Part shown: piece after piece, positions 48,234 to 59,361 of the stretch | Layout of the letters: each line of letters opens with the position of its first letter | Position numbering within the stretch: the stretch's first letter is position 1 | Assembly (NCBI RefSeq): GCF_024763615.1 | Contig: NC_077223.1 | Span: forward strand, 496,001 to 560,000 | Direction: 5' to 3' | From: Phlebotomus papatasi | Lineage: Eukaryota > Arthropoda > Insecta > Diptera > Psychodidae | Length of the DNA: 64,000 bases | The notes under the pieces: model-generated | What the model saw: the letters and a program-made list of their open reading frames with translations, nothing else | Databases searched by the model: none | Told to the model about the DNA's origin: nothing | Position numbers and translations under genes: made by a program

Positions 48234-49019
48234 TATTGTCTCTAATGCCAAGTATCCTTCAAATAAGTCGATACTACTTGAAGGACTTTTACAAGATACG
48301 TAAGGAACGAAAAAGTGCCTATGTAATATTTAATGTCAAACGAATTTTGGAAAGGCCAAAATGATGGACTTCTACAAAAAAAGAATTTTGAAGGTGTATT
48401 TAGATCGCGTTTAAATGATGTGCTTTGATATAGGGATTTATTCTTGAAAAGATCAACTTTATTTTAAATGGTTTTTAACATGGTTAGCAATATTGTAAGT
48501 ATTCGAGTGGAAGAAAATTTATAGATAACAATTGAAGAGATTATTGATTTTGGAAAACAAAATTGAACTTTAGAAAAGCTTGAATGTGTTTAAAAACTCG
48601 ATACATGGGTGCCACATTTTTTCACTGAAAAGAATAAAGGGAGCTGTACGAACTGTATCAACTGTTTTACGGGATATTATGGTACTTTTTAGTGGTAATC
48701 CTTAACCAACGACCTCTTTATCCAATTCCAGAATACGGGATTGGCCGGATCCCGCGCCGAGGTTAAACGGGTATGATAGGGTTAACGGCAATGACCTTAA
48801 AAACATCTCACTGATCTAACCGCTATCCTGTCGGATGATCTATTTTTCAGAGTAACATTTTCAAATGTGACAAGAAACTTTTAGCCGATAAAAAATTCTT
48901 TTGGAAAATAAATATTTTTGATACGATATTAAATTATTTTTTTTAAATGTATAAATAATATTTTTGGATTACAGGCAACTCATTTGTAAAAAGAAAAAAA
49001 TTAATCATTGTTACTACCT

Positions 49020-49263
49020 GGGGTGACATTATAGCTTCTTTTCGATAGTATCGACCGTATCGACTGTCGATTCTAAAAAGTTTAAACGGTAACTGTACTT
49101 TTTCTAGCTAATGCAAATATTTACAAACAGTCGCTTTCCATTAAGAATGTCACAATAAATGGCCTGACAATGCGATAAAAGTCTTCATTAATTTAATTTA
49201 ACAGATACAGATTTGTCGATACTATCGATTCGATAGTACCGAAAAATTAATCATTCCACCCCT
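49020..49263. mobile_element. TATCGATAGTATCGA-type MITE, copy 2 (complete)
   Basis: The left end, ggggtgacattatagcttct then tttcgatagtatcgaccgta, pairs with the right end, tcgatactatcgattcgata then gtaccgaaaaattaatcatt and ccacccc. 244 bp, non-coding. Confidence 0.82.
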
Positions 49264-49869
49264 AATTTATCGAATATAACTTTGTCAAGAAATGTTTGGC
49301 CGACACTGTACTTCTGAAGTGCTAAATTAATTGTTGCGCTCGTACTTTTGGTCTCTTTCAGATTTTTCAACGCAGTTTCAATAAATTAGAAACGATAATA
49401 CTTTTTTTTAGAGAATCTCTTTTCCAAAAGTAACTTCACAGGTCTCTTGGAAAATCCATAGAAAGAATTCTTTTGCTACACATTCGTAAAATACAGATAA
49501 TAATAAAATATTGTTGATATGCAAGAATATCTGTAGCTAGAAATTTAAAATATAAGCAAAATATTAAAAAAAAAGCGTAAAAATAAATTTCTTGTGATCT
49601 TTTTTAAATTTCCTTAATTAGATTTTTTTTTCATAATAATAAATAAATATGATTGATCCCTAAGTATGTGAAGTGCATGAAGTGTAAGAAGTACTGGAAG
49701 TATTGCAATATTTTCAGGAGTCTTCCGAAATGCTGGAAGTGTAAAGGGCTCTTTCATATAAATTGTGGAAGTGTCTGGAAGTGATGTACACATTTTTACC
49801 CTAATATTTCCCCCTTGAAAAAATAATTTGCTGACTAATTTTGCCCCAATCTCACTCAACATTACCTAA

Positions 49870-49986
49870 GAAACAGAAATATACACGTTTTATGAAAAAT
49901 TATGACAGATCTATAAAATGAATATTGGAAAAATATGATATGTTTGAAGCCAAAGTGTGTGCGAATCCTGAAAACCTTCCCCTATT
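49870..49986 (+). mobile_element. Right-half copy of the 33864-34344 TAGGGGA element
   Basis: tttgaagccaaagtgtgtgc then gaatcctgaaaaccttcccc ta equals the right arm at 34310-34344. The preceding acagatctataaaatgaat matches aggtcagattcattag. The left arm is missing. Confidence 0.65.
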
Positions 49987-50631
49987 GATTTTATCAAAAG
50001 TTTTGCAAAATAAAATTAATTAAAAATAGAGAAGAGTTACCAAATGTCCTGAAATTTGATAATGAATACACCATTATCCTAATGGAATAAGCATCAAGTA
50101 CTGACCATATTGATTACAATTTGCAAAAGAGCCCAGAGGTTTTTGAGGATTCAAAGGCTACCCGTCAATGTTGGACATAATGACCCTGAGTTTGGTCCTG
50201 ACTCATTGACTTGTAAATTAAATATTTGTTGCTGCAAGCTGTAGGTCAGAATATTCTGCTGTTGTTTCTATAATGACATTGTGATGCAATTTCATGGTTG
50301 AGAAAAGCAGAATTTTTCTGTGCATCAGCTGCAGCATTTTCCTCTCCATAGACAAGAGCTCAGGTGAGGAATAGAAAAGTATCAAAATGCGATTGAGTAT
50401 CTTCAGTGTGAAAGTCTCAATGACTTTGATAAACGGATTTTTATTTAGAAAACGACGGAGAACTCTCAATGTAATTTATAATTCAACTATTCTTATCTCA
50501 GACCTATTTCGGTGTTTGTTAATATCAAATAATACTCTAATATCGATTAGATTTTGATTTGATACACGCAATGGGTCTGAAATTTTCTAATGAAAAGTAT
50601 AAAATTTACTAACTCACATTTCCCTTTTTAG
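49987..50631 (+). other. cPKC intron just upstream of the 32-nt exon
   Basis: Non-coding. An 83-codon minus-strand frame (50218-50469) lacks domains. The final 15 nt form the pyrimidine-rich acceptor of the exon at 50632. Confidence 0.6.
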
Positions 50632-50663
50632 GGGCTTTGGCAAGCAGGGATTTCAGTGCCAAG
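50632..50663 (+). CDS. Conventional protein kinase C, 32-nt micro-exon (C1A zinc finger, part)
   Basis: Internal coding exon of a conventional (Ca2+/diacylglycerol-regulated) protein kinase C, a membrane-recruited Ser/Thr kinase. It is preceded by a pyrimidine tract ending in ag and followed by gtaagt. It starts with the last base of a Trp codon (TG|G expected) and reads GFGKQGFQCQ, which matches the C1A core after the first CX2C pair; the Cys is the third zinc ligand. It ends on the first base of a Val codon (phase 1), which is completed by the exon at 53093. From memory, vertebrate cPKC genes also have a 32-nt exon at this point. The paralogue (Drosophila Pkc53E or inaC type) cannot be decided from this fragment. 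The preceding exon, which should end near FIW, was not found in the window. Confidence 0.93.
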
Positions 50664-50736
50664 GTAAGTCAAACGGCATCTCATGTAACATAATCACCGG
50701 CCAACTGGAAATTTGGACACAGTTTAGGAACAACGT

Positions 50737-50940
50737 ACCGCGTTAATGCGGGTGACTTTACCATTCTTCTGGTCGTAAGCTTTTCTTTAATTCTAGCACT
50801 TTAACAATGATCTTATGCGGTCTGATCTAACATGTCCGTTGAGTAAAGACCCTTCTTAGCTGCTAGAATTAAAGAAAAGCACAGGAAATGTAGGGATCCA
50901 AAGTCAACCCAGGAGTACAAAGTTAATCGCATCTACGGTA
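50737..50940. mobile_element. AAGCTTTTCTTTAATTCTAG foldback element, uninterrupted copy
   Basis: gtaagcttttctttaattct then agca (50775) pairs with tgctagaattaaagaaaagc (to 50880). Outer blocks cgggtgactttacca and ccaaagtcaaccc also pair. It lies 75 nt inside the cPKC intron, downstream of the 32-nt exon, in the place where an RNA hairpin could bear on splicing. Confidence 0.75.
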
Positions 50941-51403
50941 ATTTGATGTCACAGAAAAGTCTAATGCTTTTCTAACTAGATAGTATTGAACTTCTACAAC
51001 AAACTCTTAAAAGTTATTTTTAAGCCCCCCAAATTAAGCTGCGGTATATTAATATTTGACCAATTTAAGCTTAATATCTTTTAATAATTTTATTTTTAAC
51101 TATAATTAATAAATTAAATTCCAGTTTATAAATTTTACATTATTTTTTTTAATATCATGGGGAAAATGTTTAATATAAACAAAAATAAATGAAAAATTAA
51201 AGTCTTGAAGACGATGGATCTTAGGAACTAAACGAAATGACTAGGTCCTATTAAAAAATTGTCCGATTTGTCAATATATATACCATACATGGCATACATA
51301 CCTCTTAAGATTCTCCAAGGATCTAAAGTCTTTTATTGATTAGGTCAAAAGAACTTTTCTGCTGATATTTGAATGAAGCTTTTACGAACTTTATTCTGAA
51401 TTT

Positions 51404-51591
51404 TCGTAGAAGGGAACCGGAATTCGTCGGGAAGTGGAGTCACCTTTAGAAAAACGGCAATTCTTTCCAAAGCTTTCGGCTCGGTCTCCACGCCTTCATT
51501 AGTTCATCCAAACTTTGAAAAGAGTTGTCGTTTTTCTAAAGGTGACTTCACTTCCCGACGAGTTCCAGTTCCCTTCTACTAAATTTCCCTA
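51404..51591. repeat. 188-bp inverted repeat in cPKC intron
   Basis: The left arm, cgtagaagggaaccggaatt then cgtcgggaagtggagtcacc and tttagaaaaacggcaatt, pairs with the right arm, aagagttgtcgtttttctaa then aggtgacttcacttcccgac and gagttccagttcccttctac. Arms are about 65 nt with few mismatches. Confidence 0.87.
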
Positions 51592-53092
51592 ACGTCAGTT
51601 TTTCATAATGATTTATTTTGAATGAAGAAAGTTCGTAAGTGGGCGTGGCTTCCAATAAGGTTTTGTAATGTTAATTTTCTACTTGGGCACTCTCCGTAAG
51701 AAATTTAATTTTCTTTTTATTCAGTGACTACGAAATCTTGCTTATGTTTTTTTTGTTTAATAAGTCGAAATGGCCTTGTAAGGATGTGGCTAGTTGTTTA
51801 AAAATAATGGTTCTAAACCATTTGTTGTTAAGCTTAATAAGTTACATGTCCTATAATTTGCTTAAATACAGCCATAGTTTTTGCAACAGAAATATTTCGG
51901 AGATTAGTTTTTAAAAGCCATTGAAGCGATATTTCAGCTTCTTGATAATTTTTCAAGGAGACTCAGAAGACAAATTTAGTTTTGAAGCTTATCGAGTATC
52001 AAAATTGGTGGTCTTAACTTTTTCCTACAGACGACCTCATAATTGTTTATTAACAGTGAAAATTAGTTCGAATCTTGGAAATTCACTTTGAAATTTCGAG
52101 AATAAACCACGTCCTTCTATTTGACAGTTGGAGTTTCATTTTCTAATAGTGTCTTGAGTAAAAGTTAAATAGAACTATACTTGCAGAGAAATTGGTTGAT
52201 GTTCGAAGAATTCAAACTATACTTTAGAATTTTCAAATTAAATTTTCGCACATGGTAAGGAAAATGTATGAATAATTATCTTATTTCAAAGAAAGTCATT
52301 AATTGGTGTTTATGAGGAAAATTATAATGAAATGAGTCTTTTCATTGTTAAATTTGAGCAGGAAGTATTGAAGCCTCCTGAAGACGAGACGATAAGTAAA
52401 AATGTCTCTTCTCTGGCTTTCGAAAATAATCTTTGATTTTTTAGTCTTAAGACTCAACTAGATTCAGGCTGATCCTTGAGAATATTTAGCTTGTAAAATT
52501 TGACAGTAAAGGATCGGGTAAAAGAAATTCATGCGAGGACCTCTAATCGATGATCCCACTTAAGTGTATGACAGTTTAGGATAAATCTTTATGCTCAATT
52601 TTTATAGGCTAAACATTCTCTAGAATCAGCCTGTGGTGTCTGTTTGGGCCGTTTGTGCCGTTAGGGCATTGACAGACTTGAGGATTAGCAGAGACACGAT
52701 TTAGCGTAATTTTTATTTAACATAATGATTAAACTACATTTCTATCATTTTCCGCTAAGTCGTCTCTCGGCTTAAGTCGTGAGTGTGTCTAGGGCATTAG
52801 GCTGTGAATACACAGTTTTGTCCAAACATCATTTACGTTTTAATCAAGACGCGTTTAGATACGCAAAGTAGGTATATCTTTGCTACGCGATGTAAGTTTA
52901 TAAAACATTAGTCAATAAACTTATGTCACAGCTTCTGATAGGGGTGTAGCCTAAAATAATTTTTAGTAGGGGCTTGCTTTAGAAGTTCAATACATTTTTT
53001 TCTTTAAATACAATTTGAAAATTTTAAATCTTCTTGAAATAAAGGGTGTCTGGGAAGTTGTCCAGAAATCTGATAATACATTTGCTTTCCAG
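51592..53092 (+). other. cPKC intron, remainder
   Basis: Non-coding, no repeats recognised. It ends with the acceptor tttgctttccag. Confidence 0.6.
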
Positions 53093-53175
53093 TTTGCTCA
53101 TTTGTCGTCCACAAGAGATGCCACGAATACGTCACATTCAAATGTCCTGGTGCTGACAAAGGAGCTGACTCTGAT
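53093..53175 (+). CDS. Conventional protein kinase C, 83-nt exon (C1A end and C1A-C1B linker)
   Basis: Second visible cPKC exon, bounded by tttgctttccag and gtaagt. Joined to the 32-nt exon it completes C1A: CQVC gives a CX2C pair, then CX4H (CSFVVH), HX2C (HKRC) and CX7C (CHEYVTFKC). All remaining zinc ligands of a phorbol ester/diacylglycerol-binding C1 domain are present. After it comes the acidic linker KCPGADKGADSD. The exon ends in phase 0, so it joins directly in frame to the exon at 59250. There are no stops or frameshifts, and the codon sense is intact in an AT-rich intronic background. This is a functional exon by every sign visible here. Confidence 0.95.
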
Positions 53176-56100
53176 GTAAGTTTTATTAAATTTTCTACAA
53201 ACATTTATATTATGCAAATCCTTTCCTATATACAGAAATTTGTCATTTTAGAATCATTTTATCAAATATGAGGATTATTTTGTACACAAATTCTATAAGT
53301 TTAGAATTTATTTATTTGATCCTTATTTTTGATTTTTAAAACATATATTTTTTTTAAAAAAACAAAACCAGAATAAAGATGAGATTAGGATTTTAGGAAA
53401 TGAATGATTTAGTATCATAGCAAGGGCATAGTTTAAGTGAAAAAATATTAATAGGATGGTTGGGAACTCCAAATCACCTTCATGTTCATGTAAAGAATCA
53501 TTGCAGAATTTGTGATGAATTTTTATAAGCATGGCTTTTTGTAAAAATTTTATATTTCTCAATAAAATATTTTTGAAATATGATGATGTCGAGAGACATT
53601 TGAATTTACAACTTGAATATGGATATTTTAGTTGACTCATGATTGTGTTAGAGAACGTAAAGAACGAAAAACATATTTCTATTTGTATCTTTTAGTTTTT
53701 TTTTATTATTTTTTTTGCAAGGGAATACAGATAGAAACAAAAAAAAACAATTTGACACGCATATCGTGAGAAAATTATTTGAAGAGAAAAAAACTTGTGA
53801 AAATGTCACGTCATGTAAATATCTCAGTTTAAGTGGCCTTTATTGAGGCAATCACCCTAAAGTCAATGTGAAATTGTATAAAAGTGATGCCTTTTGGTAA
53901 ATCCAATCTTAAGGCGGGACCATCAAAATAACACCGTCATTTGTGTTTCAAGAAAAATCCAGGAGCATTTGAAAGCTTAACAACATCAATGAAAATGGCA
54001 AGATTTTTTTTTACATGGCTCAAAGAGATTTTCTTTATAGAGAAAATTAAGGGAAAATTGCTTTAAAAAAACGCACCAATGCGTTGTTCTCTTTAAATAA
54101 GAGCTCTTCATCCTTCTTCGCTGAGAAAAAATCATGATAAGGTATTATGTAAAAATAAGAACGATAGCCGAGGGATGCAAAAAGCCCAGTTAATAATGAT
54201 ACTATAATGTATAGTTTTATGACTATCACAGCACAGTATAAGAACTACACTGAGAGAAAGAAAAGATGTAAATTTAATTTATCCATCACAATTCCAAGTA
54301 TTTTTAGGGCTTTAATGGGCTTTAATGATAAGATTTGATTATTCTCAATATTAGTATCGTGAAGAATAACATGAAGTCAGAACTAAAAATAGGATTTTTT
54401 AGACTAGCTTTCTTTTTTTTCTTTAAAAGACTTAAGGTAAAAAACTTGACTACATTATCATTAACTTTACGAAAATGTGGTTATTGCCTCGACTAATCAT
54501 TTTCTGTTCCTGATTCTACATACAATTTCTTGTCAGACCCTTACCATTTATCTAACGAAGGGTTTAGAACTTTTAAGATTTTTTCTGTTTTAATATTTAA
54601 TATATTCTTGGTGTCATAATTAAAGCAAATTTTTGATAGATTAAAAGAAATCTTAAAGGGTAGAAGAATTAGCATTACGCTAGTCATTGAAGCTTCATCT
54701 AAATCGAAGTACGAGACGAAGAAATAATGATATTATTCCGTCTCCGAATTGTTCACTACTGAAAGGCTTTATTATCAGAAAGACTTGATAAACAATTTAT
54801 GAAATTAAGAGAAACATCAGCATTTTCTGCTGTTATTAGCATAATTTTGTACGGCGTCAGACATTCTGATTTTCTAAGTTGTACACCCCTTGAGCAAAAT
54901 ATTCTGCAACAACACCATCTATACATAGTTACAACAGATTCAGCAATTCCATTGAGGATCTAAATATTATTTTATATAAATGATTACATGGTAGAACAAC
55001 TTTTTCTTCCTTCATTCCCCAAGCACAAGAACCAAGAGACAAGACCAGAGATTTTCATGTTTTTCTCTGAAATGGTATATGAATTAGGAAAATACTTTAT
55101 TTTTGCTGGAAAAAAAGGAGCAAAAATCCCACACTGTAATATAACCATTTGTGCCAATTCTATATGCAACAAGAACACTTGGGGCATCCCCTATCCACGA
55201 GTGACTGTGCTTAACATGGAATATGTTTCAACAGCCACCCTCGTAGTAATCTCACGGATCTACCATGCTCTCGTGTAGATTTTCGCTTCAGCTTCTATTT
55301 ACCATTATACAAATGTGCTAAATTCTTAATGTCAAGCACTGTGGCAATTTTGTGTGTCACCACACGAAGGCTTTCTGAAACAAATGTTTCATTGGTCATG
55401 AATTAGCACCATTGTGTTAATTTGCGACAATAGTTGCGAAGAAGTGCCAAGGCATGTGATATGACAAGGATCACGGGCAATTTTCACCTCTCACACTTTT
55501 AGGGATGGAAGAAGATTAATTTAATTACTTTCTGTGGATTTAAATACTAATAGTAATTCAAAATTGTATATTTCATGGTTTCGTTTCATTAGTATATTAC
55601 ATCTAACTTGCCTTGTACTAAAAGACTAGACCCACATTTTCCTCATTTTAATAGGATATTTAGTACAAACTATAAAGATTAATACAAAATTAATATTCGA
55701 AAATCGGATATTAAGGATTTGTTGAAATTGAGAGGAAGAGTAACGGACTCTTTAGAACTATTTTTTTAGCACACCTGTGCTAAAATTTTACTTTCATCCT
55801 TATACTATTTTATATAATAATCTTTAAGATTACTTTCTCCAGTTTCCCTTCTACTAGCATTTAAAATTCAATATTTTACCAAAGAGTTGCAGAAATGCTA
55901 ATACATTATAAGCTCCTTGTAATGTAACACCTTCTGAAAGTCTTCAATTCCAATTTATAAACTTCCATTGTAAGATTCCCACTCAAAGTACAATGAAGTA
56001 ACAATTCTGGGGAAACTGTGTAAAGAAATCAATATGAAACTTTGTTAATATGTCGACTAAGAATTAAAGTTACAGAAACCGACCTGAAGCTTATCCACTT

Positions 56101-56623
56101 GTATAACTAAATAAACAGAAAGCCTTTCAATTAAAGTTTCAAAGTTTCCATTGACTCTCCATTTGGTATTTCACGTCAAATTCATACTTCTGAAGATTCC
56201 AAGAAGATATTGTATATTTCAAACTGCAAAAGTTTTTGAATTTCCATCATTATTCTTTTTTATTTATCCAACTTAATAAAAAAAATTGGTTATGTTTCAA
56301 AGGTTTCAAATGTATTCAAAATCTATAAAATAAATCAATAAAGTTGTTATATCATGATTTAAGTGATTCGTAATTAGTTATAATAGAGTTTTAACTGTTT
56401 TAACGATAATTTTGATTGTAGTTAATCGACTGTAAGCTTCACGAAAAAGTTTATATTGATTTGAGAAGGAATTGAATTAAAAAACTATGCTCTAAAATTG
56501 AAAAACATTATGAAAATGAAATTTGGAATTTTAACAGAAAACAAATCATACATATTAAGAATTAAATTTATTGAATTTTAGTTAGTAAATAACGCAGTAT
56601 TGCTTAGAAATCTTTTTAATCTA
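53176..56623 (+). other. cPKC 6.1-kb intron, first part
   Basis: Begins gtaagt. Opposite-strand frames at 54984-55278 overlap and show no domain. tacactgagagaaagaaaag at 54246 looks like a lone CACTGAG MITE end. Nothing else was seen. Confidence 0.5.
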
Positions 56624-56752
56624 TAGGAGAAGATAGGGCAGTTTCATAAGGTTAATAAGGTTCATAAGGTTAATAATTATCTAATTATCTATTTTGTTGC
56701 TGAGACATGACAAACCAGCTTGTTGCAGACAAAGAGAAAATTCGCATCGTTT

Positions 56753-57198
56753 GAGGACAAAATTGTTTTTCCGATGAGCGTCGGTGAGGTGGTTTAATCC
56801 AAATTAAAACACTCAAGGTTCCAGAGCTTTCGACACTGTATCGAGTTTTCTTCAGTGGTTCTTGGTTAGTCTATTATCTTGGATATTGTCACTATTTTGT
56901 CTACTTCTTTCTGTTCTGGAAAAAATAGTTGGGAGCTATTAATGAAAAAATCACAAAATTATCATTAACAGTTTTTCTGTCTATTCGCTGCAAAACGGTT
57001 TGGTACTCGAAGTACAAAGTTTTTTCAAATCTAATGAGTGTAGAAGTAGACAAAATAGTGACAATATCCAAGGTAATAGACTAATCACAAACCACTGAAG
57101 AAGACACGATATAGTGTCGAAAGCTCTGGAACCTTCAGTGTTTTAATTTTGGATTAAACCACCTCACCGATGCTCACCGGAAGGACAATTTTGTCCTA
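56753..57198. mobile_element. 446-bp foldback element with about 150-bp arms
   Basis: Left arm 56753-56910 and right arm 57040-57198 are about 90% complementary: ggtgaggtggtttaatccaa pairs with ttggattaaaccacctcacc, and ttggatattgtcactatttt with aaaatagtgacaatatccaa. It lies in the cPKC intron and would fold into a very long RNA stem if transcribed. Confidence 0.9.
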
Positions 57199-57284
57199 AA
57201 ATAGCAGAATCTAATGTATTCTGGCTAAGTGTTTATTCCGAAATGTTTCGAACTTCTTAGACAGGGATTCATTTATTCACTCAT

Positions 57285-57600
57285 TTTCAACTGCTTGGCC
57301 AAGCGGGGTCGCAGACCTAGCACACTAAGATTGGAAGCTATGTCGATACTTCAGAAAGATGTTCGGGTTCGATCCCAAGGCGCTCCAATGCAAGATCCTG
57401 AACTTTATTCAGTCACCTTGTTCTAGGTCTGCTCTTGTCCTAGTCTACCCTCTAGCAAGTGGCCTTCAAAGTTGAAGCCACTTTCTCACATTCACATACA
57501 GATTTGTATGGGAATTTTTCTGCACTCGTGACCGTTACACGATATATGTCACAATTGAAGTGTGCCTTGTACACAAGACTTGTGCCTTGTAAAGAGGGAT
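57285..57600 (+). mobile_element. tRNA-derived SINE
   Basis: An A-box, TTGGCCAAGCGG (57295-57306), and a B-box, GGTTCGATCCC (57366-57376), are about 70 nt apart, the spacing of a tRNA with a long variable arm (Leu/Ser type). The head is degenerate and not foldable as a tRNA. A non-tRNA body follows, with a duplicated ttgtacacaagacttgtgcc / cttgtgccttgt block near its end. Confidence 0.7.
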
Positions 57601-57996
57601 AAATATTCTATATTTCCATCTAAAAAGTTTTTCGTAACTCGATGTGTAAGCTGAGTTTGAAAGCAATTTATGCGTTGGCTTCAAACAGCTTCATATAAAA
57701 AACTTTTAGCCAGGGGCTAGGTCCTAGTCTGCGTCCTTCCGCAATGGCTCACATAGCTATTTTGGGATCTAACTCGACCTTGAATAAGAAAAAATAATGA
57801 CACTAAGAAAAAAACTGTAGAATTGTAACAATTCTATCACCGAGTTGAATTAACTCTAAGAATATCGATGTAATTCTTACTCTTTTTCGTTGTAAATTTT
57901 AGTAAATAAAGTTAAAATACATCTACGTGCGAGTTGAATTAACTCGTCGAATATCGATGTAATTATTACTCTTTTTCGGTGTAAAATTTCATCTCA

Positions 57997-58043
57997 ACTG
58001 AAGTATATTCTTAAATGTTTTCGTTTTAAGAATATACTTCAGT
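57997..58043. repeat. Perfect 19-bp hairpin
   Basis: actgaagtatattcttaaa, a 9-nt loop, then tttaagaatatacttcagt, a fully complementary stem within the CACT-ended element. Confidence 0.92.
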
Positions 58044-58244
58044 CAAGAAGATTTTTGTGTGAAAAAGTTCATATGGAACATCAATTAGAAATATTCACAA
58101 CAGTGTTTCATGAAGACATGTCAAGTGCATCATATGTGACATCTCGCTCGGAACATAGGGAACTTGAGATCAAGAAAATATAAAGAAAATGACAAAATAA
58201 AAAAAATATAAAATTGCAAAATCTATTCGTTTTGGGATTTTAAA

Positions 58245-58350
58245 GAGTCATTTTAACTCTAAAACAGAATTCTTTTAACTCTTAAAACGAGTTATTTTAA
58301 CTCTTAAAACGAGTTATTTTAACTCTTAAAACGAGTTATTTAAACTCTTT
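58245..58350 (+). repeat. 22-bp tandem repeat (GAGTTATTTTAACTCTTAAAAC)
   Basis: gagtta recurs at 58289, 58311 and 58333, exactly 22 bp apart, with two diverged units upstream. Each unit contains gagttattttaactc, itself palindromic. Confidence 0.9.
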
Positions 58351-59249
58351 TGTCATGTAAATTTTTGGATAAACAAGTTAAAACAACTCTTCCGAATATT
58401 ACACTTAAATAGAAGTAAAATCAACTTTAAAATATAGTTAATCGAAAATCACAAAGAAAAAGAGTTCATTTGACATCGATTCGAGTAAGTTTTATACGTT
58501 TATTTTTCTGAGTGGATGCATACGTATATCTGGATATTTTTTTCTTGAGAGAAGACTACTTGCTGTATGAAATGTTTTTGCCAGCATTAATTAGTATGAT
58601 CAGTTATTTTCTTTTAGATATTCTTGGATATTCTTTTGGTAGGTATAAATCCCAGATTTCAAATTACTATCCTTAAAATATATTATCTGGAATCAGTAAT
58701 TTGCAAACTGCCCTACTCTCCCCTATTTTTGCAGGGTTCAAGAGAAATACGAAGCAATCAGTATAAGGTGCCTCTGCCCTTATTGAGTGTAGAAGTAAAT
58801 TGATATAAAAGGTCAAATAAAATATAAAATTTTTCACTTTTACATTTCCGTGTGGTTCTGTCAAAGAATAATTCAATCTGCCAAGTTCAATGGGGATTCT
58901 GTGAAATCAATAGCACAGTAGGAAATCCCTTTTGTGAGCAATATACACAATCATCGTGAAATGTGACATGAACAAAGAAACAGGAAAAATTGTAAGAGCT
59001 TTAGAGAGAACTTTTAGTTTTCTGTCAGTACAGTTGGAATGAAAATTTGATGTGTTCCCGCAAGTGACAATTTCACAAGTAACAAAAAAAATCAAAAATC
59101 ATATAAAATTCTCACTTTGAAGCTAATATTATTTTTGTTATATACAAAAAATACATTATATTTATATTTTAACCTATATGCTTGTACTTGACAAATCAAA
59201 GAATATTGCCTGTAAGATGACAAAGAGTGAAGAAAATTGTTTGTATTAG

Positions 59250-59361
59250 GATACACGAACCAGGCATGAATTTAAACCAGCCACCTACTCCAGTCCAACT
59301 TTCTGCGATCATTGTGGCTCACTCTTGTATGGACTGTACCATCAAGGATTGAAATGTACAG
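59250..59361 (+). CDS. Conventional protein kinase C, 112-nt exon (first half of C1B)
   Basis: Third visible cPKC exon, with acceptor tttgtattag and donor gtaatg. It encodes 37 full codons plus one base. After DTRTR it opens the C1B domain: the His of HEFKP, 12 residues, then CDHC (CX2C), 13 residues (GSLLYGLYHQGLK), then the third-position Cys, exactly the C1 spacing HX12CX2CX13C. It ends after KCT plus one base (phase 1), so the remaining C1B ligands lie on an exon beyond the window. Two intact C1 domains in tandem are typical of conventional and novel PKCs. The GSLLYGL.HQG.KC signature and exon sizes of 32/83/112 nt favour a conventional isoform. Downstream C2 and kinase exons were looked for to 64000 and not found. 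Confidence 0.96.

Larger units (their letters stand above)
47629..49855. mobile_element. Candidate 2.2-kb composite TAGGGGA element (TTTGTCA subfamily)
   Basis: The left end, tagggaaaactggagcaaaa then tttgtca, is like the 31759 element. The right end, ctaattttgccccaatctca, is its inverted counterpart. Subterminal atattagggt at 47818 and accctaatat at 49798 also pair, as do the adjoining ggaagtg-rich and cacttcc-rich blocks. Two other MITEs lie inside (48085-48233, 49020-49263). A GC-richer patch at 48720-48850 (ggattggccggatcccgcgc) is unexplained and could be residual coding sequence. Confidence 0.5.
57799..58515. mobile_element. CACT-ended element of about 717 bp with internal tandem repeats
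   Basis: It begins cactaagaaaaaaactg and ends tttatttttctgagtg, resembling the CACTGAG MITE termini. Inside are a direct repeat of gagttgaattaactc plus flanks at 57842 and 57931 (89 bp apart), a hairpin (57997-58043) and a 22-bp tandem array (58245-58350). Confidence 0.6.
56624..58725. mobile_element. Candidate 2.1-kb TAGGGGA element bounding several nested repeats
   Basis: taggagaagatagggcagtt at 56624 and the reverse of aactgccctactctccccta ending at 58725 match at 17 of 21 positions and face each other. Between them lie a foldback repeat, a SINE and a CACT-ended element. The ends could instead belong to two separate truncated copies. Confidence 0.4.

Noticed and set aside
57366..57376. 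Functional tRNA gene
   Set aside because: A and B boxes are present but no acceptor stem or anticodon arm can be paired, so a SINE is more likely.
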